Of a stretch of DNA of 64,000 nucleotides, positions 8,371 to 17,381 are shown piece after piece. Position 1 is the stretch's first letter. Each line of letters starts with the position of its first letter. The notes beneath the pieces were generated by a model that did not search any database, was not told the origin of the DNA, and was given only the letters and a program-made list of their open reading frames with translations. The stretch spans positions 1 to 64,000 of the forward strand of contig NZ_QPJJ01000002.1 of assembly GCF_003337485.1 (NCBI RefSeq), in the 5' to 3' direction. Made by a program: the position numbers and the translations under genes. The stretch comes from Saliterribacillus persicus (lineage in GTDB: Bacteria > Bacillota > Bacilli > Bacillales > Amphibacillaceae).

Positions 8371-9872
8371 GCACGCTCACCTTCTTTAAGATAGGAATTT
8401 TTTTCGGTTTCATATTGTCTCCCTTCGATATAGAGACTTTTTACCGCTTCCGCATCAACTACATGCGCATCTTTTTGCTTGTTTTTAAGCTCGAATTGCT
8501 CAAGTGCGATATCCTTACTTTCTTTTAAAATAAGGGCAGGGCCTATTCGCGTTTGGATTTGAACGTCATGAAGTCTGAGGTCCTCTACATATTTAGCAAA
8601 TATCCCTTCGCCTTCCATATATATTTCTTCTCTAACCATATCTGGTTCCCCGCCATCAACTTTTGCCCCGTTCATTTCGAAGCTACTGTGGCTAATACGA
8701 ACTTCTTTAATAGGCATCTCAGGTAAACCATAAATAAACCCAGCAGCTGCCCGACAATTTTTTGCAATCACTTGAGTAAGATAAATATTTTCTACCACCG
8801 GAGTCTTTTCTGTTACAGGAATGGCTTTCGCATCCAACAACTCTGGATTACTCTTACTTACCCCATGACGATAAAAGGAATTAATTGCTAACGGGCATAG
8901 CACATTTTCCATATAAATATTAGACACTAACAGATTACGAATATAGCTGCCGCGTTCTCGATTCGTTTTGATCCGAATTCCTCGGTCCGTCCCATCAAAC
9001 ACACAATTAGAAACGGTAATGTTTTCAATCCCACCAGAACTCTCGCTTCCAAGCACTACACCACCATGGCCATGCTGCATCGTACAATTGGTAACCACGA
9101 TATTTTTTGTCGGTACGTTGTATCTGCGCCCATCCTCATTAATTCCTGATTTTAAAACAACACAATCGTCGCCTACGTCAAAGTGGCAATCAGAGATTCT
9201 TACATTCTCACAGGAATCGATGTCGAGTCCGTCTCCATTCGGCGTATTGGAAGGATTTAAAAATGTAACGTTGTGAATGGATACGTCTTGGCAGAAAACC
9301 AAATGTGTATTCCAAAATGGAGAGTTTTTGACCGTAACTCCTGAGATTGTCACGTGTTTTGCATGATAGAATTGCACAAGAGGAGGTCGTAAGAATTGAG
9401 ATGGCCATTCTACTAGATTCGTATCGGCGGGTTCTGTGAAATTTCTGTTAGCTTCTCTAATTACTTCCGTTTTATTTGAGGAGTAGGATTTTCCTTCCCT
9501 TAAAGCACGATTAATTTTCCACCAGCTCATCCCTTGACCGTCGATCACCCCTTCTCCTGTAATAGAAGTGTTTTCCACATGGTCAGCAAAAATAAGTGGC
9601 ATAAAAGCATGACATACATAACCGGACCAGCGCGTTTTCACCACTGGATACTTTTCAAAATCATCTGTAAATAAAAGGATCGCGCCTTTTTCCAGGTGTA
9701 ACGTTAGATTACTTTTTAACGCGATTGGTCCTGTAAGAAACCTACCAGACGGAACAAAAACCGTTCCACCACCCTCATTTTCACAGGCGTCTATTGCGGT
9801 TTGAATAGCATCTGTACTGTCTATAGCTATATCTGATTTTGCACCGTAGCTTGTAATATTATGAAATACCAT
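8367..9872 (-). CDS. GH28 polygalacturonase-type hydrolase, probably exo-acting and intracellular
   Basis: This 501-residue right-handed parallel beta-helix protein carries all GH28 signatures: NGDGLD (212-217), GDD (234-236), the GHG histidine (His269) and RIK (300-302). The lack of a signal peptide and the many insertions resemble exo-polygalacturonases that attack oligogalacturonides or rhamnogalacturonan fragments inside the cell. It follows kdgF by 11 bases and overlaps the GH43 gene. Exo mode of action is inferred. Confidence 0.88.
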   Translation of the reverse strand: MVFHNITSYGAKSDIAIDSTDAIQTAIDACENEGGGTVFVPSGRFLTGPIALKSNLTLHLEKGAILLFTDDFEKYPVVKTRWSGYVCHAFMPLIFADHVENTSITGEGVIDGQGMSWWKINRALREGKSYSSNKTEVIREANRNFTEPADTNLVEWPSQFLRPPLVQFYHAKHVTISGVTVKNSPFWNTHLVFCQDVSIHNVTFLNPSNTPNGDGLDIDSCENVRISDCHFDVGDDCVVLKSGINEDGRRYNVPTKNIVVTNCTMQHGHGGVVLGSESSGGIENITVSNCVFDGTDRGIRIKTNRERGSYIRNLLVSNIYMENVLCPLAINSFYRHGVSKSNPELLDAKAIPVTEKTPVVENIYLTQVIAKNCRAAAGFIYGLPEMPIKEVRISHSSFEMNGAKVDGGEPDMVREEIYMEGEGIFAKYVEDLRLHDVQIQTRIGPALILKESKDIALEQFELKNKQKDAHVVDAEAVKSLYIEGRQYETEKNSYLKEGERA

Positions 9873-9883
9873 TCTGTTGCCTC

Positions 9884-10198
9884 CTAGCTTAATAAATCCT
9901 CTCGCAGAGGTGTGAAAACATCTAGTAATTTACTTTCCTCAAGTGCTGTTACGCCGTGTTCTTTATTAGACGGAATATGTACAGATTCACCTTCAGCCAG
10001 TACTACTTCTTCACCAGCAATTTCAAACCTTAGTTTTCCTTTTAAGCAATAGGTTAATTGTTCATGAGGATGTGCGTGTTTGGATCCTTTTGCACCTTTT
10101 TCAAATACCACTTCCATCATCATGACCTTTTCTCCCGGTGAATGAATCTTTCTTTTTACTCCTTCTTCCGCTTGTTCCCACTCATTTATGTTACCCAT
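9884..10198 (-). CDS. kdgF: Pectin degradation cupin KdgF
   Basis: This 104-residue single-domain cupin has the metal-binding motif HAHPHEQLTYCLKGK near 42-56 and a second cupin box with GESVHIPSNKEHG near 71-83. KdgF-type proteins convert 4,5-unsaturated monouronates to the linear ketonised form used by KduI. The gene is immediately adjacent to the MFS gene stop. Size, the cupin motifs and neighbours all fit KdgF. Confidence 0.88.
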   Translation of the reverse strand: MGNINEWEQAEEGVKRKIHSPGEKVMMMEVVFEKGAKGSKHAHPHEQLTYCLKGKLRFEIAGEEVVLAEGESVHIPSNKEHGVTALEESKLLDVFTPLREDLLS

Positions 10199-11422
10199 TT
10201 ATTTTCCTCCTTCTTGACTTTTTATCAAAAACGGTAGTGCCAATTGAATTCCCATTGCGCCTAATATGACATAGCTGGCTGTGGAGGAATCAATTCCATT
10301 TGAAAAAATCATAAATAATATAATGCCTAGTCCTCTACCAATATTAATGATTGTTTCCCGTAAGACGACTGACTCCACACGAAACTCAGACTGAAGCGGA
10401 AGTCTATTAATCCATTCAAAATAATAAGCTGCATAACCATTTGCCTGAAGCGGCTTAAAAATGTTTTGAACGCACATAAATACAATCACGCTCCAAATTG
10501 CAATTTCAATCGTCAAGAATGAAGCTGCTATAACGAGGCCACAACCTGCAATCCACATATATAACTTGGTATGAGATATATCTGCAAATCTAGAAATAAT
10601 ATAGCTAGATAAAATAGAAATCGATAGGAAAAATGCATTCAAATAACCAACTACATCTTCACTTTCAAAAATGCTATATATCAATATAGCTGGAATGTAC
10701 ATGAGAATGCCTTGAGGAAAACCAATTACAAACCATCCAATCAATGCTTTTTTGAAATCAGGATGCTTCTTTAAAATCTGGCCTAAATACTTCATGTAAT
10801 AGTTTCTATGTCTTATCGATTCTTTTTTCATTCTGAAACTACCCACTGTTGCCACAAAAAACATGATAAAGGCTACTAAAAAGACAATCATATAGCCCGT
10901 TAACCCTACAAATTGGCCAATGATGAACCCCGCAAGGGCCGGTGCTACTAGATTAGAGGAACCCATTACAATTTGATTCCAGCCTAAGTATCTGTGCCTG
11001 TTTTCATCAGAAGACACTTCATGCACAATGGTAAAATACGCCACCCAATATAAGCCTTGTGCGACACCTCGTAATAAAGCAAATAAATAAAAAAAGGTAA
11101 CTATATTTTCCTGCACGATAATGATGAGCAAGTAAAAAAGAGCAGTCATGAAAATTCCATATCGATAGATCAACGTTCTACCTTTTTTCTTTGAGACTTT
11201 TCCAATAAAAAAAGTAGTAAAGGCTTGCGCTAAAATAGCAATTAAATTATAAAGGCCATTAACCCATAAACTATTGGTCAACCGCCACAAATACAAATTC
11301 ACAAAAATGATCGATAGCGCTCCACCGAATTGAAAAATGGCATGGTTGATTAATATATTAATAGCATGCGAGGATAATTGTTTCTTTTTATCTAGTTTTA
11401 AAGTCAGACGCAAGATGTACAC
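10199..11422 (-). CDS. MFS transporter in the pectin operon
   Basis: This 407-residue protein has about 12 hydrophobic segments and major facilitator features, including GKVSKKKGRTLIYRYG (loop 2-3) and GWNQIVMGSSNLVAPALAGFIIG. The start is a GTG at 11422 with a weak upstream GA-rich site. It sits between the unknown 365-residue gene and kdgF. Import of monomeric uronates or export of surplus sugars are both possible; the substrate cannot be deduced. Confidence 0.78.
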   Translation of the reverse strand: MYILRLTLKLDKKKQLSSHAINILINHAIFQFGGALSIIFVNLYLWRLTNSLWVNGLYNLIAILAQAFTTFFIGKVSKKKGRTLIYRYGIFMTALFYLLIIIVQENIVTFFYLFALLRGVAQGLYWVAYFTIVHEVSSDENRHRYLGWNQIVMGSSNLVAPALAGFIIGQFVGLTGYMIVFLVAFIMFFVATVGSFRMKKESIRHRNYYMKYLGQILKKHPDFKKALIGWFVIGFPQGILMYIPAILIYSIFESEDVVGYLNAFFLSISILSSYIISRFADISHTKLYMWIAGCGLVIAASFLTIEIAIWSVIVFMCVQNIFKPLQANGYAAYYFEWINRLPLQSEFRVESVVLRETIINIGRGLGIILFMIFSNGIDSSTASYVILGAMGIQLALPFLIKSQEGGK

Positions 11423-11436
11423 TTCTTTCTATAGAG

Positions 11437-12534
11437 TTAACTGGTCTGGTAAAGAGAATCGCAATCAATAACAGGGAAAACATCCTTCTTATAAAATTTA
11501 TATAATTGCAGCCTTATTAAGGTGGCTTGCGTTGTAGCGTTCATATCCCCTTCTACTTTCCCTAAGCTTAATGGCACTGCTTCTGGCATATTTGGATAAT
11601 ATTCATTCGCTTTAATTTGTGCGACGTTCGGTGCTTTCGGGGAGTGTTTAAGCTCTCTTGAAAAAGCCCCATCACTCCGTTTAAGCTTTTTCATATTTTT
11701 AATAGTAATTTCTGCAATTTCATTTAACTCCTCATTAGTCATGTTTACTTCTAAATAGGCTAGTAGATCGATTGGGTTTCTGATATAACACATATCAACT
11801 GCCTTTTCAGTCCGCAGGCAAGTCATAATACTTTGATAAATCTTTTCTTGATTTGGCATAGGTAAGTCAAACCGCTTGTAAAAGGTGTGAAGTTTAAACG
11901 TTCCAGATATTTTTACGTACAGAGAACCCTCCCCCCATAATCCAGTTTGTGGGTCTTGGATTTCTTCTAAAAAATGAGCCATCGCATCAACGCACGCATT
12001 TCTTTTCTTCTCATCCATTTGTCCAATATAAACAGTGGAAGAGGCTAGTAAATCACAGCCTCTCCAACTATTCCTTAAATCAATACTTTCCCATTTTTTC
12101 CGGTATGCCGTGATTGACTCTGTGTAGCTTGGTGCTTCATTTTTTGCCACAGGTTGCTCGTAGAGTGGCACACTTCCAAGTCTACGTAGTGAATTTATAG
12201 AATAACCCAAAGCCCGGTGCACCATTACTTCATCTTTTCGCATTGCAGGATGTTCATCAAAAAAGTAACCAGTTTTGGGATCTTGTTTATGCTGAAAAAA
12301 GGAGATCATCTTATTCTTAATATCCTTTGGAATATTTAAAAGGCAATCGTTTCTGATTAAAATATTCAGTGCCTGTGCTGTTGATTCAATATCGGGCTGG
12401 AAAAGTCCACTCGATTTTGAACTTGCAGCATAGAAATAACCTCCAGACGTTGGATCATATTGACGACGCATCCACTCTGTTAAACCGCTAAACAGTTGAT
12501 CTAAGTCCTTTAAAATAGCTGTATCTTTTTCCAT
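11437..12534 (-). CDS. Unrecognised protein of the pectin operon, possible alpha/alpha-toroid
   Basis: No family is recognised with confidence for these 365 residues. The protein is soluble, lacks a signal peptide and repeats a helix-turn pattern with short Gly/aromatic turns: DPTSGGYFYAA near 27, DPKTGYFFDEHP near 90, DPQTGLWGEGSLYV near 195 and RSDGAFSRE near 288, each followed by helices such as IESTAQALNIL and NATTQATLIRLQLYKFY. This resembles alpha/alpha-toroid enzymes (prenyltransferase/squalene-cyclase-like repeats or toroidal polysaccharide lyases/hydrolases). It sits between the importer permeases and the MFS gene, so a role in processing imported rhamnogalacturonan oligosaccharides is inferred, not shown. 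Confidence 0.6.
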   Translation of the reverse strand: MEKDTAILKDLDQLFSGLTEWMRRQYDPTSGGYFYAASSKSSGLFQPDIESTAQALNILIRNDCLLNIPKDIKNKMISFFQHKQDPKTGYFFDEHPAMRKDEVMVHRALGYSINSLRRLGSVPLYEQPVAKNEAPSYTESITAYRKKWESIDLRNSWRGCDLLASSTVYIGQMDEKKRNACVDAMAHFLEEIQDPQTGLWGEGSLYVKISGTFKLHTFYKRFDLPMPNQEKIYQSIMTCLRTEKAVDMCYIRNPIDLLAYLEVNMTNEELNEIAEITIKNMKKLKRSDGAFSRELKHSPKAPNVAQIKANEYYPNMPEAVPLSLGKVEGDMNATTQATLIRLQLYKFYKKDVFPVIDCDSLYQTS

Positions 12535-12558
12535 GCATCCATCCGTCCTCTCTCTTGC

Positions 12559-13443
12559 TTAACCTTTTACAGAACCAAGTAATGCACCTTTAGCGAAGTA
12601 CTTCTGTAAGAATGGATATACAAGTAATACAGGAACCGTAGCCACCACAATTGTTGCCATTTTAACGGTTACCTCTGGTGGTGGAACATCTGTATATGAC
12701 GCTCCGTCATAGTTAATACCACTTGCTAATACCACAATTTGTCTTAATAGTACCTGTACAGGCCATTTATCAGCATCTGCTAGATAAAGAATGGCGTGCA
12801 TATAAGTATTCCAATAAGTTACCGCGTAGAATAAAGAAATCGTTGCGATAGCAGGAAGTGATATCGGTATGACAATTCGAAATAGTATACTGAAATCATT
12901 TGCTCCATCAATTTTCGCTGACTCTTCTAATCCTGCTGGTATATTCATAAAGAAGCTTCGTAAAATAATCATGTTAAACGCATTAATCGTCACCGGAATA
13001 ACAAGTGCCCACAATGAATTTAATAAGCCTGTTTGTTGTACAACTAAGAATGTTGGAATCATCCCACCATTAAAAAGTAAGGTAAATACAATCATAAAGT
13101 TAATCGCCCGGCGTCCTACAAGATCTCTTCTAGAAAGACCGTATGCAGTTAAAGTAGAGAACAGCATACTCCAAAGCGTTCCTCCAAGTGTCACCACAAT
13201 GGAGACAAACAGTGCCCTAAAAATGGTATCTGTTGAAAAAATATAACGATACGCACTTAAAGAGAATTCAGTAGGAAAAATTAAAAATTTAGTGTTAGCA
13301 ATCTCAGCACTCGTCGCAAAAGAGCTTCCTAACACGTGAATGAAGGGCAGAATGGTTATAATGCCCAGTAACCCTAACAAGAGATAGTTAAAAAAATCAA
13401 AAACTCTACTTCCAGTGGAAATTCTTTGTTTTTCTTTTGCCAC
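12559..13443 (-). CDS. Sugar ABC importer permease (LplC/YtcP type)
   Basis: This 294-residue membrane protein has six hydrophobic segments and the EAA loop EESAKIDGANDFSILFRIVIPIS, where the permease contacts the ATPase. It ends with the GALLGSVKG tail typical of this subfamily. The start is taken as the GTG at 13443, because the upstream GTG at 13452 lies inside the AGAGGTG ribosome binding site. It pairs with the permease at 13473 and the lipoprotein at 14753; no ATPase gene is nearby, so a shared ATPase such as MsmX is inferred. Confidence 0.88.
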   Translation of the reverse strand: MAKEKQRISTGSRVFDFFNYLLLGLLGIITILPFIHVLGSSFATSAEIANTKFLIFPTEFSLSAYRYIFSTDTIFRALFVSIVVTLGGTLWSMLFSTLTAYGLSRRDLVGRRAINFMIVFTLLFNGGMIPTFLVVQQTGLLNSLWALVIPVTINAFNMIILRSFFMNIPAGLEESAKIDGANDFSILFRIVIPISLPAIATISLFYAVTYWNTYMHAILYLADADKWPVQVLLRQIVVLASGINYDGASYTDVPPPEVTVKMATIVVATVPVLLVYPFLQKYFAKGALLGSVKG

Positions 13444-13472
13444 TTTTTTCACCTCTTTTTTATATCAAATAA

Positions 13473-14447
13473 TTAGTATATTCCTTCTTCGTTAAATCGT
13501 TTAGCTAACCAGTTTGCAAAGACAACCATCAGTAACCCAACGCCACCTTTAAAGAAACCAACTGCCGTACTATAACTAAATTGACCCTGCTGGAGACCTG
13601 CAACATAAACGTACGTATCGAAAATTTCCGCTACATTTCTATTAGAAGAATTCAGTAGCAAGTAAACGTGTTCAAAACCTAGCTCTAAAACGTCACCAAT
13701 TTTTAGAATTAACAATACGATAATAACGTTACGAATAGCTGGTATCGTAATGTGCCACATTTGACGGAAGCGATTTGCTCCATCCATTCGTGCTGCTTCA
13801 TACAGCTGAGGATCTACCGCTGTAATTGCTGCTAGGAAGATAATCGTTCCCCAACCAGCTTCTCGCCAAATAACCTGCAAGATATACATTGGCCTAAACC
13901 ATTCATCATTCATTAAAAAGTTTATCTTTCCTAAACCTATGGAATCTAAAATTTCATTGATAATTCCACCATCTAACGTAAGTAACACGTAACTAATCGA
14001 GACAATAACTACCCAAGACATAAAATGCGGAATATAAATCAGTGTTTGCACTCCACGCTTGAAAAATCCGTGTCTAACCTCATTTAACATTAAAGAAATA
14101 ATAATCGGAATTGGGAAAAACACAAATACCTGTAACCCGAACAAGATTAAGGTGTTTTTAAAAATCATCCAAAATTCAGCGCTAGCGAATAATCTCTCAA
14201 AATGCTCTAACCCTACCCATTCACTTTCCCTAATTCCTTTATACGGCTTGTAATCTTGAAATGAGATGATTAACCCATACATTGGTAAATACTTGTAAAT
14301 AAGAAAATAAATTAACCCTGGTAAAATCATTAGGTAAATTAATTTATTACGTTTGATTTTCTTCCAGGTATCCGCTCTTTTCATTCGTTTTATTTCTCTT
14401 GCTTCACTGAGCGGTGTTTTCACTTTAGCATTCGTTGTGGTTTCCAT
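13473..14447 (-). CDS. Sugar ABC importer permease (LplB/YteP type)
   Basis: This 324-residue permease has a cytoplasmic N-terminus rich in Lys/Arg, six membrane segments, and the EAA motif YEAARMDGANRFRQMWHITIP. The GLxxFERLFAS segment after the first membrane span is typical of LplB-like permeases for oligosaccharides. A ribosome binding site (AAAGGATA) precedes the ATG. It is separated from the upstream lipoprotein gene by 305 bases with stem-loops, which may set a lower expression level than that of the binding protein. Confidence 0.88.
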   Translation of the reverse strand: METTTNAKVKTPLSEAREIKRMKRADTWKKIKRNKLIYLMILPGLIYFLIYKYLPMYGLIISFQDYKPYKGIRESEWVGLEHFERLFASAEFWMIFKNTLILFGLQVFVFFPIPIIISLMLNEVRHGFFKRGVQTLIYIPHFMSWVVIVSISYVLLTLDGGIINEILDSIGLGKINFLMNDEWFRPMYILQVIWREAGWGTIIFLAAITAVDPQLYEAARMDGANRFRQMWHITIPAIRNVIIVLLILKIGDVLELGFEHVYLLLNSSNRNVAEIFDTYVYVAGLQQGQFSYSTAVGFFKGGVGLLMVVFANWLAKRFNEEGIY

Positions 14448-14752
14448 AAGCAGTATCCTTTCTCTTTAAATAGTAATCAAATCTTATCTTCTTAAAATAT
14501 TTAGATTTCTCTGGATGATTATTTAATCAAAATGAGGTTACGCCAATCGTATGTTAGATATGGTGTAACGTAAATAATCATTATCTTACGAGTTACCACT
14601 ATCACTACTTTTTAAGCGCTATCATAGAGTTGTTTGTTTTTTGATTGCAACTCACATAACATAATGATCATCTCCGTTATTCAAATGAGATAGTGCGGGC
14701 TCTTAAAACTTATCTTAAGAGCCCTATCCCTACTATTTTCTATACCAACTCA
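14448..14752 (-). other. Intergenic region between binding protein and permease genes, with several inverted repeats
   Basis: No gene was found. GTTACGCCA (14537-14545) pairs with TGGTGTAAC (14561-14569). The GTAAC at 14565-14569 could instead pair with GTTAC at 14592-14596, giving mutually exclusive stems. The motif ATGATTATTT (14515-14524) and its reverse complement AAATAATCAT (14572-14581) also occur here and recur in the promoter region at 16458-16510. A perfect 10-bp stem lies at 14697-14724. Confidence 0.6.
14697..14724 (-). terminator. Stem-loop after the pectin importer lipoprotein gene (attenuator or mRNA stabiliser)
   Basis: GGGCTCTTAA (14697-14706) and TTAAGAGCCC (14715-14724) form a perfect 10-bp stem with an eight-base loop, 28 bases past the stop of the binding-protein gene. 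No T-run follows on the minus strand, so partial termination or 3'-end protection is more likely than full termination. Confidence 0.65.
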
Positions 14753-16297
14753 TCATTCAGCTGCATTGTACTCTTCGATAATTGCATCTCCACCTTGAGA
14801 TTTCCAATTATCAATCGCATCTTGGAATCCTGCTTCATCCGTTTGACCTAAAATATATTGATATGTGGCATCAACAATTATTTGTTTTAGACGTGAACCG
14901 TCTTGCACAAAAGTCTCAGAATAAAGTGGTACAGTTGGATCTTCGATTAAATAGTTTTCATTATCTTTGAATAATTTTTCTGATTTTGCTTTAGGTGCAT
15001 ATTCGAAGAAACCTTCATAACGACCATTTGTTTCTGGCTCGCCAACTTCAATTGCTTGATATGGTTTCACTTCACGGTCGAATATTGCTTGGTCATCCGT
15101 TGTTTTTGCTGCACCATCTATTACTTCATAATGTTCTCCTTCAATTCCCCAATAAGCCATATTAGCCACTTCTGGTGTCATCATTTGATCAAAGAATCCA
15201 AGGATCTTCTTTAAATCTTCTTCTGTTTCAACAGAGCTTTTCGGAAACATCACTAAGTTACCGTACCCAGGAATTGCCCAAACACCGAATTCTCCATCCG
15301 GACCTTCAACATAGTTGTGTACATCAAATTCAACATCCGGGTTAATTGCTTCTGCGTCATTATATAGACTTATTACGTCACCCATAGAACCTACATAAAT
15401 ACCCGCTGTTCCATTTTTAATGAATTCTTGTTGGTCCACTTTACTTGTAACCGGAAAGTCTTGGTTAATATATCCTTTTTCATGCATTTCTTTAAAGAAA
15501 TCCATTGTGTCTTTATATTCATCAAACATAAATTCTGGTAATAACTTTCCGTCTTTTTCGCCCCATTCATTTGGAGTACCAAACCAAGAGGATACAGTTT
15601 TAAAAGCACCATATACAAGGTCACTTCTATCCGTTAAACCAAATGTATCATCTTTTCCATTTCCATCTGGATCATCTTCTGTAAAGGCTCTAGCCATTTC
15701 CATGAATTCATCCGTAGTAGTAGGAGCTTCTAAACCTAAATTGTCAGCCCAGTCTTTTCGATAAATGAGTCCTTGACGTGATAAAGGTCGTCCTTGATAA
15801 ATCGTATACAAATCTCCATCCACTCTCGTATTATCAAGCACATTTTCCTTTAATTTAGATAAATTCTCAAATTCATCTAAATAAGAACCAATTTCCCAAA
15901 ACTGATCATCTTGGATAGCATCACGAAATTGAATAAATGTAGTTTGGTTCTTTAGAAAAACTGCATCTGGTAAAGAGCTTGTTGCAAATGCCGTATTCAA
16001 TCTGTCTTCATAGTTATTGTCCGGCACCCATTGAATTTCAACATCTGTGTTTGTTGCTGCTTCAATCTCTTCTAAAACTTTTTCATCTGGCACCTCAGGT
16101 GTATGAAGGTTTGCCATTAAAGAAAAGGCAAAAGGTTCAGAATCTCCATCTCCATCACTCTCTTCTGATCCATCATCTGATGAACCTTCGGCATTATTCT
16201 CCTCATTCTCTGAAGCGCTCTCGCTATTACACGCAGTAACAAAGATAAGTACAAATAATACCAGCATTAACCCCATTAACTTTTTCCAATTACTCAA
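14753..16297 (-). CDS. Extracellular sugar-binding lipoprotein (LplA/YtcQ type)
   Basis: This 514-residue lipoprotein has a hydrophobic signal and a lipobox (FVTAC) with Cys near residue 23, followed by a very acidic Ser/Glu/Asp linker typical of a cell-surface protein. The remainder is a large solute-binding fold with segments such as IYQGRPLSRQGLIYRKDW and DDPDGNGKDDTFGLT, the latter resembling a calcium-binding loop seen in this family. The start chosen is the TTG at 16297, nine bases after GGAGG; the first TTG at 16306 would abut it. It is probably the receptor for rhamnogalacturonan or oligogalacturonide import, first gene of the pectin operon, under a cre-overlapped promoter. Confidence 0.85.
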   Translation of the reverse strand: MSNWKKLMGLMLVLFVLIFVTACNSESASENEENNAEGSSDDGSEESDGDGDSEPFAFSLMANLHTPEVPDEKVLEEIEAATNTDVEIQWVPDNNYEDRLNTAFATSSLPDAVFLKNQTTFIQFRDAIQDDQFWEIGSYLDEFENLSKLKENVLDNTRVDGDLYTIYQGRPLSRQGLIYRKDWADNLGLEAPTTTDEFMEMARAFTEDDPDGNGKDDTFGLTDRSDLVYGAFKTVSSWFGTPNEWGEKDGKLLPEFMFDEYKDTMDFFKEMHEKGYINQDFPVTSKVDQQEFIKNGTAGIYVGSMGDVISLYNDAEAINPDVEFDVHNYVEGPDGEFGVWAIPGYGNLVMFPKSSVETEEDLKKILGFFDQMMTPEVANMAYWGIEGEHYEVIDGAAKTTDDQAIFDREVKPYQAIEVGEPETNGRYEGFFEYAPKAKSEKLFKDNENYLIEDPTVPLYSETFVQDGSRLKQIIVDATYQYILGQTDEAGFQDAIDNWKSQGGDAIIEEYNAAE

Positions 16298-16389
16298 AAC
16301 TACCAACCTCCAAAAGTGTATGATTTTTGTTTCGTACCGATTTGTATTTGCGGTACAACTTCATATTATTTAAATAGTAGATGGATGTA

Positions 16390-16426
16390 TATAATCACTT
16401 TTTCATTATTATTGTAAACGCTTACT
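16390..16426 (-). promoter_or_regulatory. Promoter of the pectin operon with overlapping cre site
   Basis: On the minus strand a -35 TTTACA (16413-16418) and -10 ATTATA (16390-16395) are separated by 17 bp. The -35 lies inside TGTAAACGCTTACT (16413-16426), a near-consensus CcpA operator, so glucose repression of the operon is inferred. A GTACCG/CGGTAC stem (16334-16356) lies in the leader. Confidence 0.7.
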
Positions 16427-16457
16427 CTTGCATGTGGAAATTTTGTGAATATTTATT

Positions 16458-16510
16458 AAAATAATCATTACATTTTAGTATTAAAAATGTCATAATGAAA
16501 TGATTATTTT
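16458..16510. promoter_or_regulatory. Perfect 12-bp inverted repeat AAAATAATCATT in the divergent promoter region
   Basis: AAAATAATCATT (16458-16469) and AATGATTATTTT (16499-16510) are perfect inverse copies, 41 bp apart start to start. They lie between the divergent lipoprotein and yesL/yesS-like promoters. The same motif recurs at 14515 and 14572. It is a candidate operator for the neighbouring AraC-type regulator; this is inference. An ACATTTT/AAAAATGT stem is nested inside. Confidence 0.55.
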
Positions 16511-16577
16511 GGTGACAAAAACAATAAAATTCCTTGATATATCTATGTTTTATCTACTAACATAATGATCATTTTTA

Positions 16578-16591
16578 TGTAAGCGCTTTAA
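16578..16591 (+). promoter_or_regulatory. Second cre-like site in the divergent region
   Basis: TGTAAGCGCTTTAA matches the CcpA operator core. It lies about 40 bp upstream of the probable yesL-like promoter (-35 TTTATA at 16630-16635, 17-bp spacer, -10 TATACT at 16653-16658), suggesting carbon-catabolite control of the regulator pair as well. Confidence 0.6.
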
Positions 16592-16681
16592 AAACGCCAT
16601 TTACGAAACTGGAATTTATTTGTATCCTATTTATATACCACACAGAATAAACTATACTATAAAAGTAAGGTGATGATACAA

Positions 16682-17341
16682 ATGGAAATGACAGGTGTTT
16701 GGGGAGGCTTCTATCGTTTAAGTCTATGGGTTACTCGTTTTGCATGGCTGAATATATTATGGTTAAGCTTCACATTATTGGGTTTAATCTTTTTTGGTTT
16801 GATGCCAGCAACTATTGCTATGTTTACAGTAACTAGAAAATGGGTGCAAAAAGAAGTGGACATACCGATCTTTCAAACTTTTTTCAAAGCATTCAAAAGT
16901 AATTTTATCCGCTCAAATCTTTTTGGCATCGTTATTTTTATCTTCGGATATATTTTGTCTATAAATTTAAAATATACTGGATTAATGAATGAAAGCAATC
17001 TATACCCTCTTTTATTAGGATTATTCGTGATAGCTGCTTTCTTATATGTAATGCTAATATTGTATATTGGACCGGTATTTGTACATTTTGAACTTTCCTT
17101 TTGGCAATATATAAAATATGCGATTATGATTGGTGTTACTAATTTACACTTTTCCATATGTGCCTTAACTCTATTAGCAGGCGTTTATTTTATATCATTT
17201 ACCTACCCTGGCCTTATCATAGCGTTTAGCTTTAGTATAAGTGCATACATTATCATGTTTTTAGCTAACATCGGATTTACGCAGTTATTAAAAAAACAAC
17301 AGCAACAAATAGAGTCCACTAAAGAAGCAGTAGCTAGCTAA
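16682..17341 (+). CDS. YesL-family (DUF624) membrane protein, copy 1
   Basis: This 219-residue protein has five to six hydrophobic segments and the YesL hallmark N-terminus: a TRFAWLNILWLSFTLLGL span followed by GLMPATIAMFTVTRKW. The molecular role of YesL proteins is not established; they are usually encoded beside oligosaccharide importers, as here. ATG 16682 is chosen because AAGGTGAT lies seven bases upstream; earlier in-frame starts overlap that site. Two more paralogues occur at 22851 and 31858. It is co-transcribed with the regulator that follows 40 bases on. Confidence 0.82.
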   Translation: MEMTGVWGGFYRLSLWVTRFAWLNILWLSFTLLGLIFFGLMPATIAMFTVTRKWVQKEVDIPIFQTFFKAFKSNFIRSNLFGIVIFIFGYILSINLKYTGLMNESNLYPLLLGLFVIAAFLYVMLILYIGPVFVHFELSFWQYIKYAIMIGVTNLHFSICALTLLAGVYFISFTYPGLIIAFSFSISAYIIMFLANIGFTQLLKKQQQQIESTKEAVAS

Positions 17342-17381
17342 TCCTGCGTGAAACGCGGAGTATACAGAGGGAAGTATGCCT

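Noticed and set aside
12869-13246. 125-codon plus-strand frame opposite a permease gene
   Set aside because: The minus-strand gene is a clear ABC permease; the opposite frame lacks start signals and family features.
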